Position numbers and translations under genes: made by a program. The notes beneath the pieces are model-generated. The model made no database searches, was not told the origin of the DNA, and saw only the letters and a program-made list of their open reading frames with translations. From Gnetum montanum (Eukaryota > Streptophyta > Gnetopsida > Gnetales > Gnetaceae): 57,794 nucleotides of DNA. Of the stretch, positions 33,421-43,711 are shown piece after piece; position 1 is the stretch's first letter, and every line of letters starts with the position of its first letter. The stretch lies in contig MNCI01005810.1 of the NCBI GenBank assembly GCA_015680685.1, positions 870,660 to 928,453 of the forward strand, read 5' to 3'.

Positions 33421-34520
33421 GGAGCCCTTAGAACTAAAAACTTTACTAGTCGGTATGGAGTATTCATTTTTAAAGAATGGTAAACTGGTCATAATTAATG
33501 TTAACCTTGCTCCTAAACAAAAAGAGAAGTTGTTAAAAGTAGTGAATAAATTGTCAATAGCCTTTGCTTGGTCATATTCAAAGCTAATAGGAATCAATCC
33601 AAGGATATGTCAGCATCACATCTACACTGACCCAGCCATGAAGCCTAGAAGGTAGCCATAGAGGTGGCTAAACCCCAAATTGAAACAAATTGTCAAAGAG
33701 GAAATTGAGCAACTCCTCAAGGCAGGGTTCATCTATCCAATCGTACATAGTGAGTGGGTTAGTCCACTCATAATTGTACCAAAGAACAATGGCAAATGGT
33801 GGGTTTGCATTGACTTCAAGCTATTGAATATGGCAATGTTTAAGGATCACTTTCCTTTGCCATTTGTAGACCAAGTGTTAGACACCATATCTAGGCATTG
33901 TTATTATAGCTTTTTGGATGGTTATAGTGACTATAACCAAAACCAAATTGTACCAGAAGACCAGGCCAAAACAACATTTATGAGTCCCTGAGGAACTTTT
34001 GGATACTATAAGATGTCATTTGGTCTATGCAATGCCCCTACAACCTTTCAATGTTTGGTCCTTAGTATCTTTCAACAACAGATTGGTAGTGATGTTGAAG
34101 TCTTCATGGATGACTTTTCCACCTATAGAGCTACCTTTGAACAAGCCTTGGACCAACTTGAGCAAGTGTTGAAGAGATGTGTTAAGACAAACCTATGGCT
34201 CAATTGGCAAAAGAACCATCTCATGGTCCAAGAAGGCATTGTGCTACGACACCAAATTTCATAAAAAGGGATTGAGTAGTCCCAAAAAAGATAAGGGTCA
34301 TCCAAGGAATAACCTGTCAACTAAAAACTGATAAAGATGTTTGGTCATTCCTTGGACATGTTGGCTACTACCAATGATTTATTGAGAATTTCTCTAAGAT
34401 CGCAAAGCTTTTGGTAGAGCTTATAGAGAAAGATGCACCTTTTATCTGAACCAAGGAATGTAAACATGTGTTCCAACAATTAAAGGAGAAACTCATAGAA
34501 ACACCAATCCTACAATCACC
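33421..34520 (+). pseudogene. Reverse transcriptase, Athila-like
   Basis: In frame 2: LLVGMEYSFLKNGKLVIINVNL, then KEEIEQLLKAGFIYPI, SEWVSPLIIVPKNNGKWWVCIDFKLLN, YSFLDGYSDYNQ, MSFGLCNAPTTFQ and the intact catalytic VEVFMDDFSTY (about 34098-34130). Next come LNWQKNHLMVQEGIVLRHQIS and a decayed SFLGHVGYYQ segment. Stops at 33653, 33659, 33990, 34262 and others. The F-M-D-D-F form of the Y-x-D-D motif is typical of the Athila/Tat branch. Confidence 0.82.
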
Positions 34521-35072
34521 AGACTAGTCCAGACCCTTCCATATTATGACAATGCATCTAACTATGCTTTGGAAGCAATGCTCATGTAGATGGACTATAA
34601 GAAATTTTCATACTATATCCACTGCATGAGTCAAAGCATTGTGGGAGCACAGTTAAATTACACCACCATGGAGAAAGAGTTAATGGCAATGGTGCATGCT
34701 TTGGAAAAGTTCAGGCACTATGTGCTTGATTACAAAGTATTTGTGCATATGGACCACAGTGCAATCCGCTTCCTCATGAATAAGCTGATGGTGAGCCCTC
34801 ATGTCGTACGGTGGCTCGTGATCTTGCAAGAATTCAACCTCACTATGGTAGATCGAAAAGGGATCAAGAATGTGGTCGCTGACGACCTCTCTAGCTTAAG
34901 ATGGGATAACAAAGAGGAGAAGAGCCCACTCTCTAATCAATTTCTAGATCAACTCCTCTTTACTAGAGGAATAAGTGAACAAACGCCTGAAAAAGAAATA
35001 TGGTATAATGGCATCTTCACATATCTTCTCACTCAAGAGATGCCACAAGACCTGGATTTTAGAAAAAAGTAA
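34521..35072 (+). pseudogene. RNase H, Athila-like
   Basis: The open stretch from 34590 has YIHCMSQSIVGAQLNYTTMEKELMAMVHALEKFRHYVL and FVHMDHSAIRFLMNK, the second and third parts of the RNase H fold, then LQEFNLTMVDRKGIKNVVADDLS. The first acidic strand (MTDxSNYALG in the relative at 52.0 kb) is out of frame near 34545. Confidence 0.78.
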
Positions 35073-35089
35073 CAATTTCTTTATTAGGC

Positions 35090-36300
35090 CAAATACTTCA
35101 TGGAAATCAACAAACACCTCTATAAGGTGTGTGCCAGAGCCTAATCCGTTGGTGTGTCCCTGATGAAGATCAACTGTGCATTCTCCAACATGCTCACAAA
35201 GGACCTTGCGGAGGCCACTATGTAGGGAGACACATAGCCATAAAAATCCTAATGGCAGGATACTATTGGCCTACAATCTTTAGGGATGCCCACCAATTCA
35301 TCAAGTCTTGTGAACATTGTCAATGTAATGGGGGGATGACCGCTCGCATGGAAAGTCCTCAACAATGGATTCAACCACTAGAACCTTTCAACATACGGGG
35401 CATTGACTTCATAGGTCCCATCACACCCATGTCTAATGGGAAGGCGTATATTATAGTAGCAATTGACTACTGTGCAAAATGGGCAAAGTGGTAGCCGTTA
35501 CTAATTGTACACTATCCACTACTACCAAATTTATACAGCAAAATATCATGAATAGGTTTGAAGTGCCACGTTCACTAATTTCTAATAATGGAACTCATTT
35601 CATAGGTGCCACATTTAGAAAATTAATGCAACACTTAGGGGTAGAACATAAATTAACAACACCTTACCACCCCCAAGCCAATGGTCAAACAGAGGTAACC
35701 AATTGGGAGATTACAAAAATACTAACATGAACCATTAGCAAATATAGGAAGGACTAGAGTACAAAACTTAACGATGCTCTTTGGCCTTATCATTTAAATT
35801 GGAAACTTCCTATTGGCTATTCTCCCTAGGAGTTAGTGTATGCAAAACTTCTAATGGTTCCAATCCAATCTGAGCTCCATACACTCTCAACAACCTGTGA
35901 TCTAAACCTTGATCTAAGTCTAGCATAGAAAGAAAGATTGATCAATCTGAACATGCTAGATGAAAATTGATTAGTGGCCCTATCCTTGAATGAGGTGAAC
36001 AAGGCATTCAATAAGCAATGTCATGACCTTAGAATCAAGAAAGTAAAATTGCAACCAAGAGATAAGGTTCTCTACTAGAACCCCACACATGTACCTCAAA
36101 AAGCAAAATTACAATCATTGTGGGAAGGACCTTATATAATTGATCAAACCTTTTCCTCTGGGGCTCTGATAATCTACAAACTTGATAGCCCAAATAAAAA
36201 GCAGTTGGTCAACATTCAACAAGTAAAGCCTTTGCTAGAACCAAGATAGGCCAGTGTAAATGCCACCTCAATGAATGGACAACCACATTCTATTTTTTGA
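35090..36300 (+). pseudogene. Integrase, Athila-like, second Asp mutated
   Basis: Zinc-binding part: AHKGPCGGHYVGRHIA ... HQFIKSCEHCQ. Core: GIDFIGPITPMSNGKAYIIVAIDYCAKW with the first Asp. After a frameshift at about 35485, ISNNGTHF has Asn where the second Asp is expected, and NGQTEVTN keeps the Glu. The C-terminal part has KVKLQPRDKVLY and the GPY/F-type LWEGPYIIDQTFSSGALIIYKL module. The frame ends at TGA 36298-36300 with GQPHSIF, matching GQPCSLF at 53791. A dead enzyme. Confidence 0.8.
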
Positions 36301-37961
36301 ACCTCCTCCTTCCAACTTAGTTGTGGAAGAGATGGTCATCCGTACTAACCATCAAATTGGCTTCTCAATTTTTCTACTTTTTGTTTTTCACGTTCTTGAT
36401 TTTTACACATTATCTATTTTACAAATTTTTTATTTTCAAATTTTTCTAATTTTACATCATCTTTAGTACCTTTAAATCTTCTTAACTATTTTACATTTTC
36501 TTATATATTTTACTTTTTTGCTTTATTTAAGTTTGATATTTTCTCCTTTTTGCTAATAAATTTTCTTTATTGTCAAAGGACACAATGCCGTTATTATTGT
36601 TTACTAATGATGGTTTGTGCTTAATGTGTGATTGTCAATGCCCGGTTTCTATTTTTAAATTTTGGTGTCTAATGACTTTGACATGGTTTATTTTTCATGG
36701 AACAGGCAATGAGTCCACATCATTTGCCCACTCAATAAACTCTATGGTTTTCCTTGTTCTGGGAATTTGAGGTCCCTTCCATTAAAGAAACTTTTAATCA
36801 ATTAGTGACCTTGGTAGTTCTGGAATTGGGAAGGATTCAAAGGTTTGTAAAGGGTGTGACTTTAAGGGGACTCAATACTCTTTGCCCTATCTTCTTGCTT
36901 GAGTGCTTGAGTTTTTTTCACAGACTTTTTACCATTCCACACCAACCACTAATAGGAAGACAAATAACATTGTTGCATGATGTAGTTCCCATCCAAAAAA
37001 AAAAGCAATGAGAATTCAAAGCATACCCCTTCGACACGAATAAGTCCTTGCATGGTGTGGTTTCCATTTCAAAAAAAAATAAAAAAATAAAAAATATATG
37101 TAATAAATATATAAAAAACAAAACAATGGAAATTCAAAGCACAACCCTTGGACAAATAAAAGGGCTATAAGCATTGGATATGGGACTTGAACGACATGCA
37201 CCTATGTCTGAACAGTCCCCTCTAACTAAGGCCCTATTTTTCTCTCACTTTCTACTTCTCTTTTCTTCTCTTTATGGAATGGTGGTTATTTTGTTGAAGC
37301 ACCCTTGTGTCTCAAGTGGGTGGATCGGTCTTAGAGTGATGATGCGAAGTCACTGAAAGTGGATGGTTTTGGTCTAGACTAAGGATGGATCTTCCTAGAT
37401 CATTTTAACCACAAATTCCACAAGGGACTTCTTGTGACCTCAATTCAGAACTCCATTCTACCTTATCTATTATCCATCTATGCTACCATAACTCACCTCA
37501 CTACTAGGATCTATGTTATGCCCCATGTCTTAGTTTGATGTGTTGGAATTTTTGAATGGATTTTTTTGGGTTGGTCCTTAACTTGTCATAATCATTAAAT
37601 TGACTATGGGGCCCATGGATTCCTTAGTTGACATCATGCAAGAACAAAAAAGGGCATGAGCCTACTATGGGGAGGACCCACTTACATAGCTCTTGGCTTG
37701 ATTAGTTAAGGTTCCTTACCTTTGACATTGCTACAATCCTATCTTTTGCATTTTCCATTGCATAAACCACTTAGTACTCCTTAACCTTTCATTTCATTTA
37801 TCCACTAAATCAAGTGTTCTCCATTTTTCTCCATTTTTTCAAATTTATGAGCTCCAACACCCTCTTCTCATGTTTTCATACTATACTTGGTCTTTAGAGC
37901 TTTCATTTGACCTCAATTTCATTCAAGAATTCCTTGTATTTTAAAAGTTTGACCAAGTCAA
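36301..37961 (+). other. Noncoding region after pol, conserved among family members
   Basis: Starts with a T-rich stretch, then phrases shared with 53792-54990 and, in reverse, with 43.9-45.6 kb and 1-230: GGCAATGAGTCCACAT, a two-copy TCCTTGCATGGTGTGG block followed by A-runs (36970-37160), CCTCTAACTAAGGCCC, and GAGCCTACTATGGGGAGGA. Since no protein is encoded, conservation in gag-pol and gag-only members points to an RNA-level role or simple common descent. Confidence 0.6.
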
Positions 37962-38056
37962 TGATGATCATTGGCACCTACATCAACGAGGCCTTATCAA
38001 CGTAGCTGCCTGCATTGACAAGGCCTCATCGATGTAGTGCTTAGATCCTATATATA
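37962..38056 (+). promoter_or_regulatory. U3-like block with TATA box upstream of the third ORF
   Basis: Begins TGATGATCA and contains CATCAACGAGGCC, GCATTGACAAGGCC and CATCGATGTAGTG, followed by CCTATATATACC (TATA at 38049-38056). Length and order parallel the U3 of the LTR at 29144. The sequence after the TATA box does not match any R-U5 in the window, no CATCA-plus-primer-site boundary follows, and a polypurine tract does not precede it. Either an internal promoter captured from a U3 or the edge of an unrecognised LTR subtype. Confidence 0.45.
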
Positions 38057-38522
38057 CCACTAAGCACTTAGGAATTTTTGTCATTTATTCATAACACACA
38101 GGGAGTTTTTGCAATTTTTCAAAGACCAAAACCTTCCAGAGCTCATAACTTCCCAACCATTTGTCCAAATCACTTCATTTTTCAATCTTGTGCATACTAG
38201 AGGTAAGATCTTTATCATGGGGGCTACAAACCTTGAGGTTTCGAATGAAAAATTGATAAAATTTTTTGAAACTTTTCCTAACTCCCCCAAAGGATTATTA
38301 ATATTAATCATATATAAACATCAACCTTTTCCCAAGTTAATCCTTCCAACAACCTTCAGGATGATTTATTAATAATAATACATAAATAAATGATAATTGG
38401 ATTAATTAAATCAACCATAATCACCACTTAGCCAAGCATAACCATCCTTAAGAGATCAAGTATTCCAATTGTTTTAAGGTTACACAATGACTGCTAATCC
38501 ATGGTCTTATTGTGATTACAAA
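38057..38522 (+). other. Leader-like gap before the third ORF
   Basis: AT-rich with no ORF. A consensus-like donor AGGTAAG occurs at 38201-38207, and CATCTGTAG at 38541-38549 could serve as an acceptor; this is only a pattern and nothing else supports splicing. Confidence 0.3.
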
Positions 38523-39566
38523 TGACACCCAAACAAAAACATCTGTAGGAAGGAGAAACCTCACAACCACAGGAAAAATGACCTAGATCTAGAAGGGGTT
38601 AGCAAGAATAAGGCCAGGAACTACCAAAGGTGACCCATGCAATGAGACCTCTTCAAGAGGAGCCCAAAGTGGAATCTATCTGACAGATTCTAGAGGAAGA
38701 AGTGCCAACTAAACAATCACAAAAAGGAGAAGTGCCTGGACCCGTGCCAAGGATTGAGGTCACTTTGACTCAAGCCTGCCTAGACATCATTTGGTCCTAA
38801 GACATTCAAAGATCGATTCTTTAAGAGATCAACTTTGGAACATTTTTGGAGAAAGCTCCAAAGGATGTTACGACACAATTGCAAACCTCTTCCATGTGGC
38901 CAGTCATCACGTCCAGTGGGGAGTGGTACATGGGAGAGACCTACCTCTTCTAGAGTAGGTAAAGGCCAAGGTCTATTATCAAGATCAAGGACATTCAAGT
39001 GTCCTACTCAGTAGAAGCCATTGCATAGGCACTTGGGTTACTTGACAGAGGAACATAGCTGGTTGAATTATCTACAAAAGGTGATCCTGAGGCTAAGAGG
39101 AAGTGGACCCAACAATGCTACAGGGTTAACCTTAAGGAGTATGGTGCGCTCACACTAATGGAGCAAATTTATTTCAAGATTATAGCCTATCACCTCAATC
39201 CAACAATAAGGCCAAGCAAGGTGACTACTTTCTCCGCCAAGCATGTGCCTCTCTAAGAGAGAAATTCCTCATTAACCTTCCACAACTACTATACTTGGAG
39301 ATTGAAAAATGTTTTAAAGAAAATGAATGTGGAAGGAAGACCCTACCCTTTCCATGCCTCATCAGAAATCTTTGCAAAATGGCAAGCATTATTTGTCACT
39401 CTAACGACACTCTCAAGCATGCTCCTTTGGTCTCATGGTCAAAAATCATGAAGGATAAAATGCTAGCGACAACCCAAGAAGAGGAGTTGCCACCACCACC
39501 ACCCACTCAAGAAACAACACCAAAGGCCTATGCAACCATTGAGCATCTACGCAAGATCCAAGAATA
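38523..39566 (+). pseudogene. Third ORF, putative plant transposon protein-like domain
   Basis: Frame 0 from ATG 38523 carries many stops at CAG/CAA-like positions, then shifts to frame 1 near 39265. Recognisable text: GEWYMGETYLF, IIKIKDIQVSYSVEAIA, DPEAKRKWTQQCYRVNLKEYG, IAYHLNPTIRPSKVTTFSAKHVPL, then INLPQLLYLEIEKCF and LPFPCLIRNLCKMASI. The order (beta-strand/helix pair, then L-x-P-T-x-x-x-S-x-V-T, then LPFPxLIxxLC) recalls the family annotated in databases as putative plant transposon protein, often found in the env position of Athila-like elements. I recall the pattern but cannot run a profile. Ends with a Pro-run and KAYATIEHLRKIQE. Confidence 0.5.
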
Positions 39567-42050
39567 GCTCTTGAGTGAACAAGAGCAACAAGTAAGAACG
39601 AGTGGGTAGATCTATCTATGTATTGGCTAGCAATGAGTCACCTTAATGAGGTAACTTGAACAAATAGCTAGATGGAGAGGGGTGGTCCCATTTTCTCTAT
39701 CCAAAAAATGCAACTACCTACAAGGTCAAATCCCAATGCTTAAGAGCTGATAGTGTCGCTATCATAACACCATTTATTCCCTAAAATCTTTGGGAATGTC
39801 GCCACCTTCTTGATGAGGTTAGAGGTAGGCAAAGGGACAACCTTCTTGGTGATGCAGCACCAAGGGTAGGAGATAGCAACAAAAGTGGTTGTTGACCATG
39901 TTGCAAAGGTATTAAATGCACCCACAGTGTCTGTACTAGATGTATCTACACTTCAAGACATGCAAGCATCTGTAAGCATGATTAATGGAAAGTTGAATGT
40001 AACCCAACATGACCAATTTCATGGAACGACTAGTAGGAACTAGGCAATCAACTCCGAACATTTTTTATCTTCTAGAGAACATCACTGCAACCTAGTCAAA
40101 GCTGATAAATGCAAAGGGCATATGCATTATTATGAAGGGGCAACTAGAAAAGGCCCAAGAGCAAAATCAACACTTGGCCATAGAGGTTTCCGAACTTCAT
40201 GCCCAACTTGCAGAACAAGCAATTCTCAGCCCAGTAGTGATAAGAGATGCAACTATCAAACAACTTCAAGAACAATTTTAGAAGGCTAAGGAGGAAATAG
40301 TAATGACCATCTTTAAACAGTCCATAGTAGAAGCTAAAACGTACTCAATCAAAAAGGACTTGAATCATATGTGCCAAGAGAATGAAGCATTGACTGCACA
40401 AAATCATCACTTGTGAAATGTTAATGCTCAGAGAGATCAAATGCAAGAGTTCATTCATTAACAGTAGGAGTAGCTTGATAGGTGATGAAGCGTTATATAG
40501 TCGATGTGTTGACTAGGCTGTGTATACGGGGCCCCATATACGTGGCCACGATGACGCAGCCCCGTTGACGTGGCCCCGTTTACGTAGCCGCCTATCCCAA
40601 CCTATAAATAAGAGAGCCTTCCACCTCATTCAAAAAGCTTCAAGTTAGTTGTAGTGAAGCTCTTGCATTTTGTTTTTGTAGAAGTTAGATTATTTTCCTA
40701 AGTGCATGCCTACAGTGTGATGCTTGTAATTGTACGGCACCTTTATTCAAGTGTGATGTACTTGGACGAGCACATGACCGGAAATAAAGATCGAGATTAC
40801 TTCATCATTGCAGCATTCACTCAGTTTTAATTATTTAATTATTATTGTTAATTTTTATTGTTATTTATTGTTTTCTTAGTTAATATTTCTTTATCNTCAC
40901 TCTGGACTAAACCATACGTGACAAAGCAAATACTAGTCTAGGTGGGAAGATAGCGAACTACGATCAACGTGTAATGATCTAGATACCACAACTAGCCTGT
41001 CCACGGAGTTCGACCAGATCATGCGTGAACGCTCGTATTCGTATGGTTGAGTGTAGGGGTACCTCTCCACTCATCACCAGGGTAAATACTGAACTAAGGA
41101 AATTGGTCGTGGAGAACCACAATTTGTCAATGGAGGAGATGCACATCTTACATCAAAAGTCTACCATCAAAATGACCGCTTGGAAGAACGAAGCACTCAA
41201 AGTTGAGAAAGTGAAAAATCACTATAGGGACTAGGTTGGTTTGCAAAAGAAAGTGAATAAAAAACAAATCCAAATGGCAAAAGTGAAAATGAATGAAGTC
41301 CTTTAGTAACTCTAGTAAGAAAGAAAGATGTGGCAGTCCATCCTTGATGGGATTCACACCTACAACAAAGCAGAGATCCACTTGAAGGAGTTACAAATCG
41401 AGGAGATGATAGAGTACATGGAGTTGACCAATATCTGTTATGCAAACCTGGTAATGCTGACTGTCAGATGGCCATGGTCAAAGTTAGAAAAACAAGTGGC
41501 TAGCTCATATCTGTTATACGAGGCTGAGTTCAAATGCCACAAGGACACTCAGCAAAAGCTTGAGACTGCTAACACTAAACTCGAAGTTCTCATAAGGTGA
41601 TTCAAAGATCAACAATCTATCACTAAGAACCTAGCTAGATGGATGAATGACTACCAAGAGCTAAAGGACACAATCAGGGCATTTGACATTGAATGCAAAT
41701 AATACGCTACCTAGTTTGTCAATGCAAAGGAGTTGTTTCTAGCAATCACGTATCCTTGGGATGTGGTCGTTCCAACCCACATTGGGGAAGCTACTTGAAT
41801 GATGCATGATCCTAGAAGTAAGGAGGAGAAAATGAAAGCACTGCTGGATGCTTTCTGCCTCTTGCCTAAATTCATAGCAGTAGTAAGACAACTGTAGCCA
41901 CTTCAACCATCGCCAATGCATGAAGTCCCTCAAAGCCTCAGGAATCACCATTGCCTAGGATCATCTGATCTTCTCCATCAACTTCACACCACTAAGGAAC
42001 ATGTTATTTGATTTTTGAAGAGTTGAATCATGGTGTTCAATTTTATGTTC
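39567..42050 (+). pseudogene. Coiled-coil C-terminal part of the third ORF, split by an LTR
   Basis: Left part (to 40482): QLEKAQEQNQHLAIEVSEL, KQLQEQF and MCQENEALTAQNHHL. Right part (from 41077): TELRKLVVENHNLSMEEMHIL, LKELQIEEMIEYMEL, TQQKLETANTKLEVL and ARWMNDYQELKDTIRAF. The heptad-like Leu/Ile spacing and Glu/Lys/Gln richness indicate a long coiled coil. There is no convincing transmembrane segment, so an envelope role is not supported by sequence. Stops and frameshifts throughout. The LTR at 40483-41076 separates the halves. Confidence 0.5.
40483..41076 (+). repeat. LTR in the third ORF, interrupted by an N (solo or mis-joined)
   Basis: TGATGAAGCG ... CACTCATCA, TATA box 40603-40610. 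The 120 bp U3 is built of words such as GTTGACGTGGCCCCG and GTATACGGGGCC. It is about 300 bp shorter than its relatives, and the missing part falls exactly at the single N (40896). Flanks ATAGG and CCAGG agree at 3 of 5 positions. It may be a genuine solo LTR with a deletion, or two LTR ends joined across an unassembled element. Confidence 0.75.
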
Positions 42051-42194
42051 TAAACACCTTCATTTTTTGTAATGTGTTGATCTGTATACTCCATTTTTTA
42101 TCAAGTTAGTCAATTTGTTTTGTGTGAAGAAAAGTTAATCAATAATCCCATCCCTTCCCAATTTTGTAACAAAACTCGAGGACAAGTTTTTATT

Positions 42195-42208
42195 CAATTG
42201 TGGGGGTA
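42195..42208 (+). other. Polypurine tract
   Basis: CAATTGTGGGGGTA directly before TGATGAG. The preceding 70 bp (CCCTTCCCAA...ACTCGAGGACAAGT) are shared with 55640-55715 and, on the minus strand, with 43700-43770. Confidence 0.8.
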
Positions 42209-42713
42209 TGATGAGTCACGTTAATTGGCTACATCAATGTGGCCTCATCGACGAGGCCTAGTTGATGCATCTTACCATGCGTTGACGAGGCTCTATCGAT
42301 GCAGTGTCATGTGTTGGCTATAAATACGTGCTTGTAGCCACATTTATGGCATAATAAGTAGATTGTAGTTGTAGCAGAGCTCTTGCATTTTTTCCATTTG
42401 AAAGTTAGAATTTTTCCTCCAAGTACCCACAGCAGGAGTCATTGACTGTATGGATCTTTATTTGAGAATTTTTGTACCTAAGCATGATACTGTGTGTAGT
42501 AATAAGGATGAGCTTTCTGACAAACCTTGCAGCACTTTGGATAGATTAGCTATTTCATTTATGCATTCAATGTTTTCAATTATTTTGCAAATATTTTATA
42601 GCAATTGAATTAATGAAGTAATTAAGCTAGATAGATTAAATACATAAGTATGACCGCTTTGAGCATAGCACATATTCTCTTGGTAATCCCAGTAGCATTA
42701 TTACTTGGTATGT
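42209..42713 (+). repeat. 3-prime LTR, truncated by insertion of the next element
   Basis: Starts TGATGAGTCACG, TATA box 42318-42325, 110 bp U3 with CATCGACGAGGCC and CTATCGATGC words. R-U5 is of the 46646-type. The text breaks off after ACTTGGTATGT where the minus-strand LTR begins; the remainder should lie beyond the window. Confidence 0.82.
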
Positions 42714-43699
42714 TGATAAGTGGCAAGGTACCCCTACACTCAACCATACGAATACAAGCATTTACACACAATCTGGTTGAACTCCACAAACAAACTAGTT
42801 GTGGCACCTAGACAATTATATGTTAATCCTAGTTTGCTGTCTTCCCACCTGGACTAGTATTTGCTTTGTCACATATGGTTTAGTCCAGAGTGAGGTGTAT
42901 GATGTGATTCTAAACTAGGTTACTCCTAGAGACAATGGGAAATAATCTTAATTAAGCTAATAGGCAACATAAAGTAAAATATAAGCTAGCCTAAGTGTGA
43001 TGAGCATCTGTCCCTAATCATTTGTATGCATCTTGAACCTTGTGTACTACTTTTGGGATTTCCAAGCACACATTACTTGAGCACTACTAGATACGCTACT
43101 AGGTTACCAAGTAGTTACACTTAAATGTTCGTGATTAAGTCATACTCATTCTACATTAGCAACAGGAAGTGAGAGTAATTAATTACTAAGTAGACTATTG
43201 TCTAATCTAGCCTAACACAAGTAACTGTTTCCACTTCCCAAACACATCCTAAACTTCGTGAAAACACTGCTAGGCTATCAAATGCTAGTTGTTTTTGAAC
43301 TACCAAGTGTCACACTATGCTTGAAGGGGTCATGCTTGTGTAATTTAATGATTTGCTTAATTGATCAAAATGAATTGTTATGCTAATAACATAAATGTAA
43401 AGTGCATAAAATAAAATAAATGCATAAGAAAACAAATATAAAATGCTGCAAGGATGAATCAAAGAGCTCGTCTTTATTGCCAACACAATGTTGTGCTTAG
43501 GTACATCAATGCTTGAATAAAGATCCGTCCACACTTAGACCTCCTGTTGCGGGCACTTGGAAAATATTCTAACTTTCAAACAGACTGCAAGAGTTTGGCT
43601 ATGTGACTGCTAAAAGACTTCCTCCCAATTGTATGCCTGGGCACTGTATTTATAGACTTGGGAGTAACTGCTCTAATAATTAGAGTAACCGCTTCATCA
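42714..43699 (-). repeat. 3-prime LTR of the gag-only element, with a 45 bp U3
   Basis: On the minus strand it starts TGATGAAGCGG at 43699 after the polypurine tract and ends CTTATCA at 42714 (G-to-A relative to CTCATCA). TATA box at 43646-43654. U3 is only 45 bp, consisting of GGTTACTCTAATTATTAGAG, an inverted repeat, and GCAGTTACTCC. R-U5 is full length (about 930 bp). Confidence 0.85.
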
Positions 43700-43711
43700 T
43701 ATCCCCACAAC
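43700..43711 (-). other. Polypurine tract (minus strand)
   Basis: GTTGTGGGGATA on the minus strand, immediately upstream of the 3-prime LTR. It corresponds to CAATTGTGGGGGTA and CAGTCGTGGGGGTA in the plus-strand relatives. Confidence 0.8.

Larger units (their letters stand above)
29144..42713 (+). mobile_element. Athila-like gag-pol element with a third ORF (possibly composite)
   Basis: In order: LTR 29144-30005, tRNA-Asp-type primer site, gag, protease, RT, RNase H and integrase ending at 36300, a noncoding region to 37961, a U3-like block, a degenerate third ORF (38523 to about 42050), polypurine tract and LTR 42209-42713. This order equals an Athila element with its downstream env-position ORF. 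The two LTRs, however, belong to different R-U5 subtypes and look only about two-thirds identical. An alternative is therefore two elements joined near 37.96 kb by truncation or recombination. The right LTR is cut at 42713 by insertion of the next element. Confidence 0.6.

Noticed and set aside
36918-37201. Minus-strand ORFs rich in Phe and Tyr
   Set aside because: They derive from A-runs in the noncoding region and are not conserved as protein in the relatives.
37962-38500. Standard 5-prime LTR of a separate element carrying the third ORF
   Set aside because: The U3-like block is present, but no R-U5 homology, CATCA end or tRNA-Asp primer site follows; kept only as an alternative.
38201-38549. 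Spliced intron in front of the third ORF
   Set aside because: A donor-like AGGTAAG and an acceptor-like CTGTAG are common by chance; no branch site or pyrimidine tract supports it.
39567-42050. Envelope protein with fusion or membrane function
   Set aside because: No signal peptide or transmembrane segment is visible; only coiled-coil character and position suggest the env slot.
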